A DNA stretch of 64,000 nt, from contig NZ_VTLB01000006.1 of NCBI RefSeq assembly GCF_020514235.1, positions 1-64,000 of the forward strand, read 5' to 3'. Below are positions 1 through 7,253 of the stretch, piece after piece; position 1 is the stretch's first letter, and the number at the start of each line of letters is the position of its first letter. Source of the stretch: Synechococcus sp. MU1617 (GTDB lineage: Bacteria; Cyanobacteriota; Cyanobacteriia; PCC-6307; Cyanobiaceae). The position numbers and the translations under genes were made by a program. The notes below the pieces were generated by a model. It was not told the origin of the DNA. It made no database searches and saw only the letters and a list, made by a program, of their open reading frames with translations.

Positions 1-25
1 TGTGGCTCTGCAGGCTCCTGCCATC

Positions 26-118
26 GGTTGATCTGGAATCAACCTGTTCCTTCTGGAACAGCCAAAACGATTCAGATCAACTGAATCGGAAAGCCCCCTC
101 CTCGGAGGGGGCTTTTTG
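26..118 (+). ncRNA. Tail of a structured RNA or 3' UTR: three hairpins and a terminator
   Basis: Three perfect hairpins stand in a row: 26-32 with 38-44 (7 bp), 44-50 with 55-61 (7 bp, loop TTCT) and 68-75 with 81-88 (8 bp). They run directly into a Rho-independent terminator at 92-118. No open frame of note covers them, so this is either the 3' end of a small RNA or a structured 3' UTR of a gene lying left of the window. The family is not recognised. Confidence 0.5.
92..118 (+). terminator. Rho-independent terminator
   Basis: A 9-bp stem AGCCCCCTC/GAGGGGGCT with loop CTCG is followed by TTTTTG. It closes a transcript entering from the left edge. Confidence 0.85.
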
Positions 119-216
119 TTGGGCTTGTAGACCCTTAGGTGTCGGGCACTATGAAAGGAACCGTCTGCGCCTTGGGCGGCGATTGCTAAGACAAGAGCAC
201 GTCAGTGATCGTTTTC

Positions 217-423
217 ATGACCTGTGGCGACATCTTCCGGATCATCATTGCTCTGTTCGTTCCACCCCTTGGCGTCTTCACCCAGGTGGGATTGACCCAG
301 CCTTTTTGGATCAACCTGGTGATCTATCTGTTCGCTGTGGGCGGTCTTGGTTTTCCGGTGTTGTTCGGCATGTGGCCAGCCGCTGTGATTCACGCCCTGT
401 TTGTGATCCTGACCCGCAAATAA
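217..423 (+). CDS. Pmp3/YqaE-like small membrane protein
   Basis: This is a 68-residue, very hydrophobic peptide with two predicted membrane helices separated by a short glycine-rich turn. The early segment IIALFVPPLGVF matches the Pmp3/YqaE (UPF0057) pattern, in which a proline pair sits inside the first helix. Family members are small membrane proteins tied to ion homeostasis and stress; the role here is inferred only. A GTG at 205 would add four residues, but the ATG at 217 fits the family start better. The gene ends just before the convergent DUF389 gene. Confidence 0.7.
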   Translation: MTCGDIFRIIIALFVPPLGVFTQVGLTQPFWINLVIYLFAVGGLGFPVLFGMWPAAVIHALFVILTRK

Positions 424-430
424 ACACGTT

Positions 431-1675
431 TTAGCAATCTGGCTCTGAACAGATTTCAGCTTCGGCGGAATCTCCTGCTTGATCGCTTGGTTGATCTTCA
501 AGCAACTGAGGTGGTGCGAGGGCCGTTTCTGCCTCGTTGAAGATTTGCTCGAGGTCAACCTCGAGGTCCACTTCATTGCCTTCCACCACGCTCACGTTGA
601 TGCGTTGCACCTGCATCTGCAGTTCAAGGCCAGGGAATTGCCCTGCAAGTCTGCTGTTGATGGTGTCTTGAATGTTCTGAACCTGCTTGTAACTCGGCAG
701 CTTGGGATCGACGGATCGCACCACCACCCGGAAGCTTGGGGCTTGATTTTGTTCCCAGTAGTTGGGCCAGTCGAAAACGATCTTTTCGAGTTCCACGGCG
801 TCGTTGGCGCCAAAGGTCAACGTCTCATTCTTCAGGTAGTAGCTGATCTCAGATTCAATCTGTTTTTGGGCAACCTCCCGCTTCACCTTGAATCGGTATT
901 GCTCATACCTTCCATTCAGCTTTTGACCCACAATCATGGCCAAACCCAATGCCAACAGCACTGGTAAGCGTGAGCGTCGTCGTCGCTTGAGTTTCTCGCG
1001 GAAGTACGGCTCACGAATCGCCAGCACTGTGATCCCACCAATCAGAATTCCAAGCAAGTTGGCGGCATAGAGCAGTGCAGGCCCTTGGGCGCTGCTGATG
1101 TCTGGGCCGGAGAGCATCAATCCCATCACGCACACCGGCGGCACCAAGGCCACGGCAATCGCCGTGCCAGCCATAGAACTCACGGCACCGGGGTTGACCT
1201 TGGCGTAGGTCGCAATGGCACCTGCCGCCAGGGCGATTCCCAGATCAAACGTGTTGGGTTCAAGTCGGGCAGCGATCTGTTCTGGCAAGGCCTCGACCAC
1301 AAGCACGCCTTGACTGCGTGCGATCCAGCCCAATCCCATCGACAGGATCAAGGTGATCCCAGCTCCGGCCGCAAGGGTGATCAGTGATCGGGACAACAGC
1401 CTGGCCTGCCCGATCAGAATCGCGAACACCGCCACCCTCAGCGGCAGAATCCAGGGGGCTACAACCATGGCCCCAATGACGACGGCGGAGTTGTTGGCCA
1501 GTAATCCCAAGCTGGCGATCAAGCTGGCACCAATGGTCAGAACGATGAAGGATTCGTTCAGCAGTGCTTCGCCGTCGTAACTGCGGTGCAGTTCCTCGAC
1601 ACGATCTTGATCTTCGAGAAGCGATTGTTGATCAACAACCACGGATGTCGTTCGTTCAGTTGCGTCGCCCCACAA
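431..1675 (-). CDS. DUF389 (TIGR00341-type) integral membrane protein
   Basis: The product has about 414 residues. Its N-terminal half is a bundle of hydrophobic helices with the small-residue motifs NNSAVVIGAMVVAPW and GTAIAVALVPPVCVMG typical of DUF389 proteins. An arginine-rich loop (KRRRRSR) and a C-terminal soluble domain follow, ending in an acidic tail. The biochemical function of DUF389 is not established. The first codon of the open frame is TTG, overlapping the end of the upstream prohibitin gene by 20 bp; GTG at 1642 is an equally plausible start. The two genes are probably cotranscribed. Confidence 0.8.
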   Translation of the reverse strand: MWGDATERTTSVVVDQQSLLEDQDRVEELHRSYDGEALLNESFIVLTIGASLIASLGLLANNSAVVIGAMVVAPWILPLRVAVFAILIGQARLLSRSLITLAAGAGITLILSMGLGWIARSQGVLVVEALPEQIAARLEPNTFDLGIALAAGAIATYAKVNPGAVSSMAGTAIAVALVPPVCVMGLMLSGPDISSAQGPALLYAANLLGILIGGITVLAIREPYFREKLKRRRRSRLPVLLALGLAMIVGQKLNGRYEQYRFKVKREVAQKQIESEISYYLKNETLTFGANDAVELEKIVFDWPNYWEQNQAPSFRVVVRSVDPKLPSYKQVQNIQDTINSRLAGQFPGLELQMQVQRINVSVVEGNEVDLEVDLEQIFNEAETALAPPQLLEDQPSDQAGDSAEAEICSEPDC

Positions 1676-2450
1676 TTACTGGAGGCGTGTTGCCGTTGCT
1701 GCCCGGAAGGGCCGGTACAACCTCCGTTTGCCCATCCCACTTATCGAGGAACAGCTTGTAGAGCACCTGATCATCAAGGCTTCGGTTAAGGGTGTCGTAA
1801 CGCAAGGCTTCCTGTTCAGCGATCTTCACTTCGGTCTGGGCGCGGAGCAGTTGCTGCTCGGCGATCTGTTTCTGTTCAATGGCTGCGCGGTATTCCTCGG
1901 CAATCTGCAGACCTGTGAGGTCCAAACCGCGCACTTCCACATATTCAAATTTGTCTAGCTCTTCGGCGACCGTGCGCTCCACCAGCGAGGAGATGTCGTT
2001 CCATTCGGTGGCAATGGTGACCAGCTCGTACTGGGAGAAGACCGACTTCAGTGCCTTCAGCAATGACGGCTGAATGATGCGGGGGTAAATCTCGCGGTCG
2101 TTGCCGGCGATCGTCCGGTAGATCCGTCCCGCTTCGTTGGGGCGAACGGCATATTTCACGGTTGCTGTGGCTTCGATCACCTGGAGGTCTTTGGTGAGGG
2201 TGGCAAATTCCTCCGGTTTGACCTGGGTGCGCACATCAAACGGATACACCGATTGAATGAACGGCACCTTGAGATTGAGGCCGGGCAGTCGTGATCCCCC
2301 GCTCACCTTTCCCAAGGTGGTGACCACGGCCACCTTGCCGGCAGGAACGATGAACAGAGCCTGCCCCAACAACAACAGCGCGCTGAGAACGACGGCAACC
2401 ACAACGGCGAGGCTGTTGGCGGGATCGTTGATCCGTCGTGGGGTTTGCAT
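1656..2450 (-). CDS. Prohibitin/band 7 (SPFH) family membrane protein
   Basis: A single N-terminal membrane helix (about residues 12-34) is followed by a band 7 domain containing VPAGKVAVVTTLGKV and KYAVRPNEAGRIYR. A long Glu/Gln/Ala-rich helix then contains EQKQIAEQQLLRAQTEVKIAEQE cut into shorter heptads, as in prohibitins. The ATG at 2450 gives 264 residues, close to the family norm. Prohibitins form ring scaffolds in membranes; in cyanobacteria they are linked to thylakoid and cytoplasmic membrane organisation. The downstream DUF389 gene overlaps its stop region. Confidence 0.88.
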   Translation of the reverse strand: MQTPRRINDPANSLAVVVAVVLSALLLLGQALFIVPAGKVAVVTTLGKVSGGSRLPGLNLKVPFIQSVYPFDVRTQVKPEEFATLTKDLQVIEATATVKYAVRPNEAGRIYRTIAGNDREIYPRIIQPSLLKALKSVFSQYELVTIATEWNDISSLVERTVAEELDKFEYVEVRGLDLTGLQIAEEYRAAIEQKQIAEQQLLRAQTEVKIAEQEALRYDTLNRSLDDQVLYKLFLDKWDGQTEVVPALPGSNGNTPPVIVGRRN

Positions 2451-2553
2451 GGTTCGGCAAGATCCTGAGCTGATGATGTCGTGTTTGCTCGTGAGTCGTT
2501 GGCTCAGGGACCTGTTCTCGGCCAAACCGACACCATCAGGATCCGACTGACGT

Positions 2554-2832
2554 CTAGTTCAACCAGAGCGACTTAAAGGCCCTTGGGTAGGGATCTCGCA
2601 TGGTCATGGAGGTCTCGCGGATGAAGGTGATGCACGCTTTAGACCCGTCGAACACCTTCGCTTTGATCATCATTTCCATGGCTTGTTCAAGCGTTTTCCC
2701 CTCTTTGAGACTGGTGTCGATAATCTTCACTGCCTTGGCGGGTTCACAAGGACCCAGCTCCAGGGCTCGTGCAGCAGATGAGAGCACGCTTAAAGAAATC
2801 GATAGAAGCAGCACTCCGTTGAGGGCACGCAT
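2554..2832 (-). CDS. Small secreted protein of unknown function
   Basis: From the ATG at 2832 the product has 92 residues. It starts with a clear Sec-type signal peptide (MRALNGVLLLSISLSVLSS, cleavage near ARA-LE) followed by a small mature domain with two cysteines. The mature part is predicted helical (KAVKIIDTSLKEGKTLEQAM). An in-frame ATG at 2883 would add 17 residues before the signal peptide and is less likely. The family was not recognised; a periplasmic or thylakoid-lumen location is inferred from the signal peptide. Confidence 0.6.
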   Translation of the reverse strand: MRALNGVLLLSISLSVLSSAARALELGPCEPAKAVKIIDTSLKEGKTLEQAMEMMIKAKVFDGSKACITFIRETSMTMRDPYPRAFKSLWLN

Positions 2833-3078
2833 CTGGCCGGGATCCTGTGATGGATGCACGAAGCCTATGGCGTGGGTTTGCATGGATCTGACCCTTTTCT
2901 GACTGAGTTGATGTCTGATCTCACTGGCCTGGGTCCGAGCTGAAGCAGTCTCAAGTTCACCGAAATGCGTCGGATCAGCGAACAAAGTTGTGCACCTACG
3001 GCTCACCTCCGCCGCGCAGACAAGCTCCTTGGGTATGAGAGCTTTTCAGGCTGCTCTGTCTTGTGATGGAACAAGGCA

Positions 3079-3103
3079 TAAAAAAACCTCCGTTGAACGG
3101 AGG
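3079..3103 (-). terminator. Rho-independent terminator, leftward
   Basis: Read on the minus strand, a CCTCCG/CGGAGG stem with a TTCAA loop is followed by seven T residues. No annotated minus-strand gene lies close upstream (the next is at 3701-3997, beyond a plus-strand gene), which suggests a short leftward transcript from 3105-3400. Confidence 0.7.
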
Positions 3104-3116
3104 AATAAGCCAAGTA

Positions 3117-3133
3117 ATCCCCATCACCCGGCC
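3117..3133. repeat. 17-base direct repeat, copy 1
   Basis: ATCCCCATCACCCGGCC, identical to 3321-3337. This copy lies just inside the leftward terminator. Confidence 0.8.
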
Positions 3134-3162
3134 TTCCAATAAGTTTAGTGCTTCTCGTCAAG

Positions 3163-3207
3163 TTTGTGCAGCTGATCCACCACATCTGGTGGATTGAATT
3201 GCACAAA
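3163..3207. ncRNA. Nested hairpin of a candidate small RNA
   Basis: An outer 8-bp stem (3163-3170 with 3200-3207) encloses an internal loop (GCTG / TGAAT) and an inner 8-bp stem (3175-3182 with 3187-3194) capped by loop CATC. All pairs are Watson-Crick. The element works on either strand, and the region has outward-facing terminators at both ends (3079-3103 minus, 3335-3360 plus), so strand and ends of the RNA are undecided. Confidence 0.5.
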
Positions 3208-3320
3208 ACACCGCTTAGCGGTCGCTTATCCACAGGAGGGTGGAAAACTTTGGCAGTCCGTGTTGTCGCCGTTTCTTCAGAAGGCCTGCAATCACTGGTT
3301 CGTTCAGGTAGGCTGTGGAT

Positions 3321-3337
3321 ATCCCCATCACCCGGCC
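3321..3337. repeat. 17-base direct repeat, copy 2
   Basis: Exact second copy of the 3117-3133 repeat, 204 bases away. Its GGCC end overlaps the first stem of the plus-strand terminator. Confidence 0.8.
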
Positions 3338-3360
3338 GCCCGCTTGTGGCGGCTTTTTTG
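3335..3360 (+). terminator. Rho-independent terminator, rightward
   Basis: Stem GCCGCC/GGCGGC with a CGCTTGT loop is followed by six T residues. It ends a rightward transcript 40 bases before the next gene, and no plus-strand gene precedes it, which supports a plus-strand small RNA. Confidence 0.75.
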
Positions 3361-3400
3361 TGCCCGTCCTGCCAGTGTGGACCTGTATTCCACAAGCCCT

Positions 3401-3694
3401 ATGACGGTGAACCGGGAGCAGGCAAGGGACGCATTGGCGACACTTCTCGAGGTTTTCGCGGGGCCGAACTACTCGGGTGCGTTGCGCGATGGTGATCTCA
3501 CCACCCGCCTCGATCGATGCACCGGCTGGGTGAAGGCTGAAGCCTCGGAGGCGGCATCCCTGATCGAATCATGCGTTCCGCATGGCAAGCCGATGCTTGC
3601 TCAGGCTCAGCAACGCCTAGCTGTTCTGAAATCGTTGAAAACGTTGCAGGAGGTTGCCGTCAGCCATTTCGGCCCCCTTGACGATCTCAGCTAA
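3401..3694 (+). CDS. Conserved-looking hypothetical protein, 97 aa
   Basis: The ATG at 3401 gives a helical, soluble 97-residue protein (for example EQARDALATLLEVF and AQQRLAVLKSLKTLQEVA). The open frame continues upstream to 3194, but that extension reads through the terminator and the low-complexity hairpin region, so the internal start is preferred. No recognised domain. It converges on the 3701-3997 gene with a gap of only six bases. Confidence 0.55.
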   Translation: MTVNREQARDALATLLEVFAGPNYSGALRDGDLTTRLDRCTGWVKAEASEAASLIESCVPHGKPMLAQAQQRLAVLKSLKTLQEVAVSHFGPLDDLS

Positions 3695-3700
3695 TGGGCA

Positions 3701-3997
3701 TCAGTCGCGACGCAGCCAAGGCGAGGCTTTGCTGAACCAATCGCCGAGATCATCTTCTGGGTGCTCAGGGTCGTCTGGATGACGTCGCCCCAGGTCGAGA
3801 TCGGCCATCAAACCGTCGAGGCCTTGTTGTGTGCCTTCCCGTTGAAAACGCTGTGCTCTGCTCACCCATGTGCTCACGCTGCGATCGCGTTCGGCGAATT
3901 TTTGAAGGTAGACGCGTTCCTGGAGTGACACGAACTCGCCCTGGGCCAGGCGGCTGCAGATGTTTTGCAGTTTCAATCGTGTCGATGTGGTCAGCAT
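3701..3997 (-). CDS. Hypothetical protein, 98 aa
   Basis: The product is soluble, mostly helical and strongly charged, with an acidic, proline-rich patch (HPDDPEHPEDDLGDWF) near the C-terminus. No membrane segment, signal peptide or known motif is seen. The N-terminal half (LKLQNICSRLAQGEFVSLQE) is amphipathic. It is probably a picocyanobacterial orphan family; function unknown. Confidence 0.55.
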   Translation of the reverse strand: MLTTSTRLKLQNICSRLAQGEFVSLQERVYLQKFAERDRSVSTWVSRAQRFQREGTQQGLDGLMADLDLGRRHPDDPEHPEDDLGDWFSKASPWLRRD

Positions 3998-4104
3998 GAT
4001 CGATTCACCTTTTTCAGGTGATAGGGAGTCCCGACACAGGCTTCAGTTGCCCAAGGCACCATTTGTTGCACTGGTGCATGGCCTGGTTTTCATATCCTGA
4101 CGGG

Positions 4105-4593
4105 ATGGATCACGAGGAAACCCAGCGCCTAACGCCGATCTCATCTGACTCGCCCTGGTTGGAGCGCTGTGGCACGTTGTTGCGTCCGCAGAACGATCCT
4201 GCTCTGTTTGGCAAAGCCGATGCAGATCTGTACTTCGCTACAGATGGTCAACCACGTTTCTACGTGATGCGGATCCGCCGCCGGCCTCCCGTGCTCAAGT
4301 CGATGACGCGGCACCATCGTGTGAGTCAGTGTTTGGGGTCTGCAGATGCACAGCCCTGGTGGCTGGCCATGGCCCCTTCAACGGATTCCGGCTGTCCGCC
4401 CCCCGTGTCCTCCATCGCTCTGATCAAGTTTCAAGCTGGTGAAGCCTTCAAGCTGCATCCGGGAACGTGGCATGCAGGCCCTTTTGTTCGGGAGCAATCA
4501 GCACTGTTTTTCAACCTTGAAATGAGAACGACCAACGAAGATGACCACAATTCGCTCGTGTTAGAGCAGCTTTTGCTGTTGAACTTGATTTGA
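4105..4593 (+). CDS. Ureidoglycolate hydrolase-like cupin protein
   Basis: The segment ALIKFQAGEAFKLHPGTWHAGPF resembles the metal/ligand-binding strand of the ureidoglycolate lyase (AllA) cupin fold; only the short core HPGTWHAGPF is strictly diagnostic. From ATG 4105 the protein has 162 residues, the usual size for the family. An alternative ATG lies at 4078. Allantoin breakdown is not otherwise represented nearby, so the substrate is uncertain and annotation by fold only is prudent. Confidence 0.65.
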   Translation: MDHEETQRLTPISSDSPWLERCGTLLRPQNDPALFGKADADLYFATDGQPRFYVMRIRRRPPVLKSMTRHHRVSQCLGSADAQPWWLAMAPSTDSGCPPPVSSIALIKFQAGEAFKLHPGTWHAGPFVREQSALFFNLEMRTTNEDDHNSLVLEQLLLLNLI

Positions 4594-4642
4594 TTGCCCC
4601 GAGCTGTAACGGGATGAACAGCGCAACAGGGTTTGAATGGCC

Positions 4643-4748
4643 TATATTTATTTTGTAGCAACCGCTACGAACGTTCACTTCGCTACACAGCGAAGCGCAG
4701 TTCGACTCAGGGCATGGAACGGGGCCTGAGCTTTCTACGAGGAACACC
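4643..4748 (+). promoter_or_regulatory. Promoter and two-hairpin leader of the DUF4278 gene
   Basis: A -10-like TATATT (4643-4648) lies just upstream of hairpin GTAGC/GCTAC (4655-4659 with 4664-4668) and hairpin CTTCGCT/AGCGAAG (4678-4684 with 4689-4695). GTAGC can also pair with a second GCTAC at 4682-4686, which would break the second hairpin. If transcription starts near 4655, the leader is about 94 nt. Regulation is inferred. Confidence 0.4.
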
Positions 4749-4955
4749 ATGAATGCTCTTCAGCTTCTGAAGGAGCGTGAGCTGCGCGTGCAGCTCCGCA
4801 ACAACTCCAAAAAGGCCGTGGCTCGCGGATCTGAATCCAGCGACTACACCTCTGCGCATCTCTCTCCCGTCAAGTTGGCGAAAGAGAAGGTTGCTCCAAC
4901 TCAGTTGAAATACCGAGGAGTGACCTACGAGGCGATGCGTGCCAATTGGCTCTGA
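4749..4955 (+). CDS. DUF4278 domain small protein
   Basis: This 68-residue basic protein carries the DUF4278 signature KYRGVTYEA near its C-terminus (about residues 54-62). The N-terminal two thirds are charged and probably flexible. DUF4278 proteins are short and common in cyanobacteria; their role is unknown. The gene is monocistronic: it has its own promoter-like leader and a strong terminator 24 bases after the stop. Confidence 0.75.
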   Translation: MNALQLLKERELRVQLRNNSKKAVARGSESSDYTSAHLSPVKLAKEKVAPTQLKYRGVTYEAMRANWL

Positions 4956-4978
4956 ACCCTGTTTCATTCAAGGGATGA

Positions 4979-5003
4979 AGCCCCACTTCAGTGGGGCTTT
5001 TTG
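4979..5003 (+). terminator. Rho-independent terminator of the DUF4278 gene
   Basis: Perfect 8-bp stem AGCCCCAC/GTGGGGCT with loop TTCA, followed by TTTTTG. Confidence 0.9.
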
Positions 5004-5066
5004 TTTGGATGGTTCGACTAAGTGTGCAAGTTGACAGTGGCTTTTGATGTTGCGACAACCGGATCC

Positions 5067-5321
5067 ATGTCTTATCTGGATGTAAGGGATCAACTGCCAT
5101 CGATTGACCCTGAAAATCTTTCGCCGCAGGACGTGCTGACCATTCTTCTGCATCTGTTCCAGCAGCAGCCCGGGTTCGTCGACCGTGGCCATGAGGCCAA
5201 TAATAAGGAGACAGCTTGGGTGAATGGCTTTCTCTTTCGTCTTCAGAATGATGCCGCGGCTGAGCGTCTTTCCATTGAGGAAGTTGGCTCAAGCGTCGAC
5301 AAAATCTCGGCTTTAAGATGA
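5067..5321 (+). CDS. Hypothetical protein, 84 aa
   Basis: From the ATG at 5067 (MSYLDVRDQ) the product is an acidic, soluble protein of 84 residues. Its central segment LSPQDVLTILLHLFQQQPGF is predicted helical. The open frame extends to 5022, but that would start only 20 bases past the preceding terminator. No family was recognised. Confidence 0.5.
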   Translation: MSYLDVRDQLPSIDPENLSPQDVLTILLHLFQQQPGFVDRGHEANNKETAWVNGFLFRLQNDAAAERLSIEEVGSSVDKISALR

Positions 5322-5416
5322 TTACAACAGCTGATCAAGCGATCCCAATAAGTTTCTGTTGATCCTGCACATAGCCCGCGTGCTCCTCGAGCCTTTGCTC
5401 AGTTCGAGCCAAGCGC

Positions 5417-5608
5417 ATGTTTGCAGTTCAAGAGTTAACAGTTGAGGGCTGGTCCAATCGTGCTGAGCACGCTTCAAAAGACAACGCCTTCTGGCATGCC
5501 CGTGCCCGAAGTGATGCTGATGGGCACACGTATCGTCTGATCAGTGAGGAAAAGCATGTTGTGTGCCTGCTCACCAGCCGTGGGTCTGAGTGCTGGGAGC
5601 TCGACTGA
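5417..5608 (+). CDS. Hypothetical protein, 63 aa
   Basis: This short soluble protein is rich in charged and aromatic residues (EGWSNRAEHASKDNAFWHAR) and looks like a small beta-rich fold. Support comes from codon use resembling its neighbours and from lying in line with similar small genes on the same strand. Function unknown. Confidence 0.45.
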   Translation: MFAVQELTVEGWSNRAEHASKDNAFWHARARSDADGHTYRLISEEKHVVCLLTSRGSECWELD

Positions 5609-5647
5609 TTTGCTGCTCTGGTTGCCCTGTTCAGGCATGATCGGTTG

Positions 5648-5965
5648 ATGACCGACGACATGCAGCAAACCCATCCGCTTTACGCCATCGATCGCGACCA
5701 GATCGATGCTGTGTTGGGTCATGAGGGCGCGCCAGGCCCGCAGCAGTTGACAACGATTGCCGCATTGTTTTCTCGATATGCGGATTTTCCTGGCGCTGAA
5801 GATATTCGCGACGATCTGCAGAAATGTCTCACGCTATGGGGACTATCTCGCGTCGAGTTGAATCTCAAGACGCGGGAAATCTGGGAAAGTGGTTGGCGGC
5901 CTGGGCAGGATCCTGTGGCTGAGGGTGTTGGCTCTGGGGCTGATGTTGAGGATGCAGAAGCTTGA
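5648..5965 (+). CDS. DUF3288 family protein
   Basis: The pattern HPLYAIDRDQIDAVL, then LFSRYADFPGAEDI, then LQKCLTLWGLSRVEL, ending in KTREIW, matches the cyanobacterial DUF3288 family along most of its length. The usual size is about 90-100 residues; here 105, with an added acidic C-terminal tail. No enzymatic motif is visible and function is unknown. The start is one of two consecutive ATGs (5645 or 5648). Confidence 0.75.
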   Translation: MTDDMQQTHPLYAIDRDQIDAVLGHEGAPGPQQLTTIAALFSRYADFPGAEDIRDDLQKCLTLWGLSRVELNLKTREIWESGWRPGQDPVAEGVGSGADVEDAEA

Positions 5966-6618
5966 TGCGTGTCTGCATGGCTCTTCCTTTAAGTGTTGAA
6001 ACGTGGGACTGAGATGAGATCGGGCTTGTGATGTTTCATCGGTCAGCAGCCAAAGAGGAAGGCCGCCCTTCCCGGTGGAAAGACGGCCTAACTCGCTCGT
6101 TTGTGCATCGTTCAACCCATCACTTCAGCTAAGGAAAGAAAGGGTCGAAGCGTCTGGCTCGAGGCGCCCTGGGGCCATGGGCTCGAGGTGTTGGGTCGTT
6201 TTCTCCGAGGGCACCTGAGACGGTGCAAGTGGAGCGTCGATTGGCGTGGCGGACCATTGCGTGCCCACCAAAGGACCAACCCAGGTCATGGTTGAGACTG
6301 TTGGAGCAGGGGCCAGAAAGTCAGTCTGCTTCTTCGGTCTGCTGGGGTGGAGTGTCGTCCGTCATGGGCTCCTCCGATCTCGATGCCCATAGTTTTGTGC
6401 CTTCAGGGCACAAAGTCATCGGCATTAAGGCGCATTGCCTTGAGGGCCTGAACGATCGATTGTTGGGGTGGCGTGCCTTTCAGTCGGTTGAAGCAGGGTC
6501 CTGGTCTCGCGGGGATCCAGGGGCGATGGTCGTTGCGTCCGTTCTTGCTGGTTTGAGTGAGCCTTCAGTTTTGGCTGAAGACAAACCTTTGAAAACCGTT
6601 CTCGGGCAAGCGAGCTCA
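5966..6618. other. Gene-free stretch with several hairpins
   Basis: No open frame here has convincing protein character. Visible structure: a nested stem AGGCCG (6060-6065) with CGGCCT (6084-6089) around TTCC/GGAA, and two adjacent hairpins at 6394-6414 and 6427-6441. A short RNA gene is possible; nothing firmer can be said. Confidence 0.5.
6394..6441. ncRNA. Pair of adjacent hairpins, possible small RNA
   Basis: TTTGTGCC (6394-6401) pairs with GGCACAAA (6407-6414), and AAGGC (6427-6431) pairs with GCCTT (6437-6441). No U-tract follows, so a terminator role is unlikely. Strand and limits unknown. Confidence 0.25.
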
Positions 6619-6834
6619 TCAGGCCCCGGCCTGCTTTTCGACGCCCCTTGATGTGCGTTCTTCCTCCGTGAGGTATTCCTCGATGAGGGGGGAGCATTCA
6701 CCCCTTTGTACGGCAGCGATCTCCCGTTCGATGTTCTGAATGAAAAACTCGTTGCCGTTCCTCTGGGCCACCGCAAGCACACGCTCGAGGCGTTCGAGTT
6801 CCGCCTGCTGCTCGTTATTCATGCCATAGAACAT
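6619..6834 (-). CDS. Small coiled-coil-like protein, 71 aa
   Basis: The sequence is almost wholly helical and heptad-like (EQQAELERLERVLAVAQ, then NIEREIAAVQRGE), with an acidic C-terminal half. A second ATG at 6822 would remove four residues. No family recognised. A similar short helical protein is encoded just downstream on the same map at 6944-7114, and both could act as small adaptor or regulatory peptides; that is inference. Confidence 0.55.
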   Translation of the reverse strand: MFYGMNNEQQAELERLERVLAVAQRNGNEFFIQNIEREIAAVQRGECSPLIEEYLTEEERTSRGVEKQAGA

Positions 6835-6943
6835 CAGTCAACACACACGCTGGCAGGGTTGGATCAATAAATCTGAAAAAGATGGCGTGATGAGTTGCTG
6901 AACTCGATGGATTTTTGCTCCTGAGGCTTATCTCAAAACCCGC

Positions 6944-7114
6944 TTAAGCAGCCTCTGATTCCGCGTCCTCATACAGAGCTTTGAGCTGATCGAGCTCAAC
7001 CATCAGATACTGAATTTCAAGCCAGTCCGTCGAAAGGTCTATGGCGGTTTCGAGGCGGTCAATCTGACGCTTGAGAAGCTCCGACATTCCGCCTTCTGGC
7101 TGCATACCTCCCAT
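6944..7114 (-). CDS. Small helical protein, 56 aa
   Basis: A 57-codon frame (ATG at 7114, TAA at 6946-6944) encodes a peptide beginning MGGMQPEGGMSELLKRQ. The rest is an amphipathic, Leu/Glu-rich helix ending in EDAESEAA. The frame closes upstream at 7183 without another ATG. In-frame ATGs at 7105 and 7087 are possible starts. Function unknown; the regular heptads argue for a real product. Confidence 0.45.
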   Translation of the reverse strand: MGGMQPEGGMSELLKRQIDRLETAIDLSTDWLEIQYLMVELDQLKALYEDAESEAA

Positions 7115-7253
7115 GTAATCGCGCTTGATGCTGGATGCAAGCTGACTGCTGAAGTACGGAGGGGAAGGCCTTGCTGCGTTTCATCCCTACGTGTTCGCTC
7201 TCACAGACTGGATGGCTCATCTGTGGGAGTGTTCGTTGGCTTCAACACTTCCA

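Larger units (their letters stand above)
2833..3400. other. Gene-free stretch with structured RNA candidate
   Basis: No convincing coding region covers these 568 bases. The left part (2833-3078) shows nothing clear. The right part holds a minus-strand terminator, two copies of a 17-base repeat, a strong nested hairpin and a plus-strand terminator, listed separately. Confidence 0.6.

Noticed and set aside
3003-3395. 130-residue minus-strand frame
   Set aside because: It reads through a terminator and the hairpin region, contains the two 17-base repeats as GRPGDGD peptides, and lacks protein character; treated as non-coding.
6223-6651. 142-residue plus-strand frame in the 5966-6618 gap
   Set aside because: Low-quality composition, no ribosome site, and it runs into the antisense of a more credible small gene.
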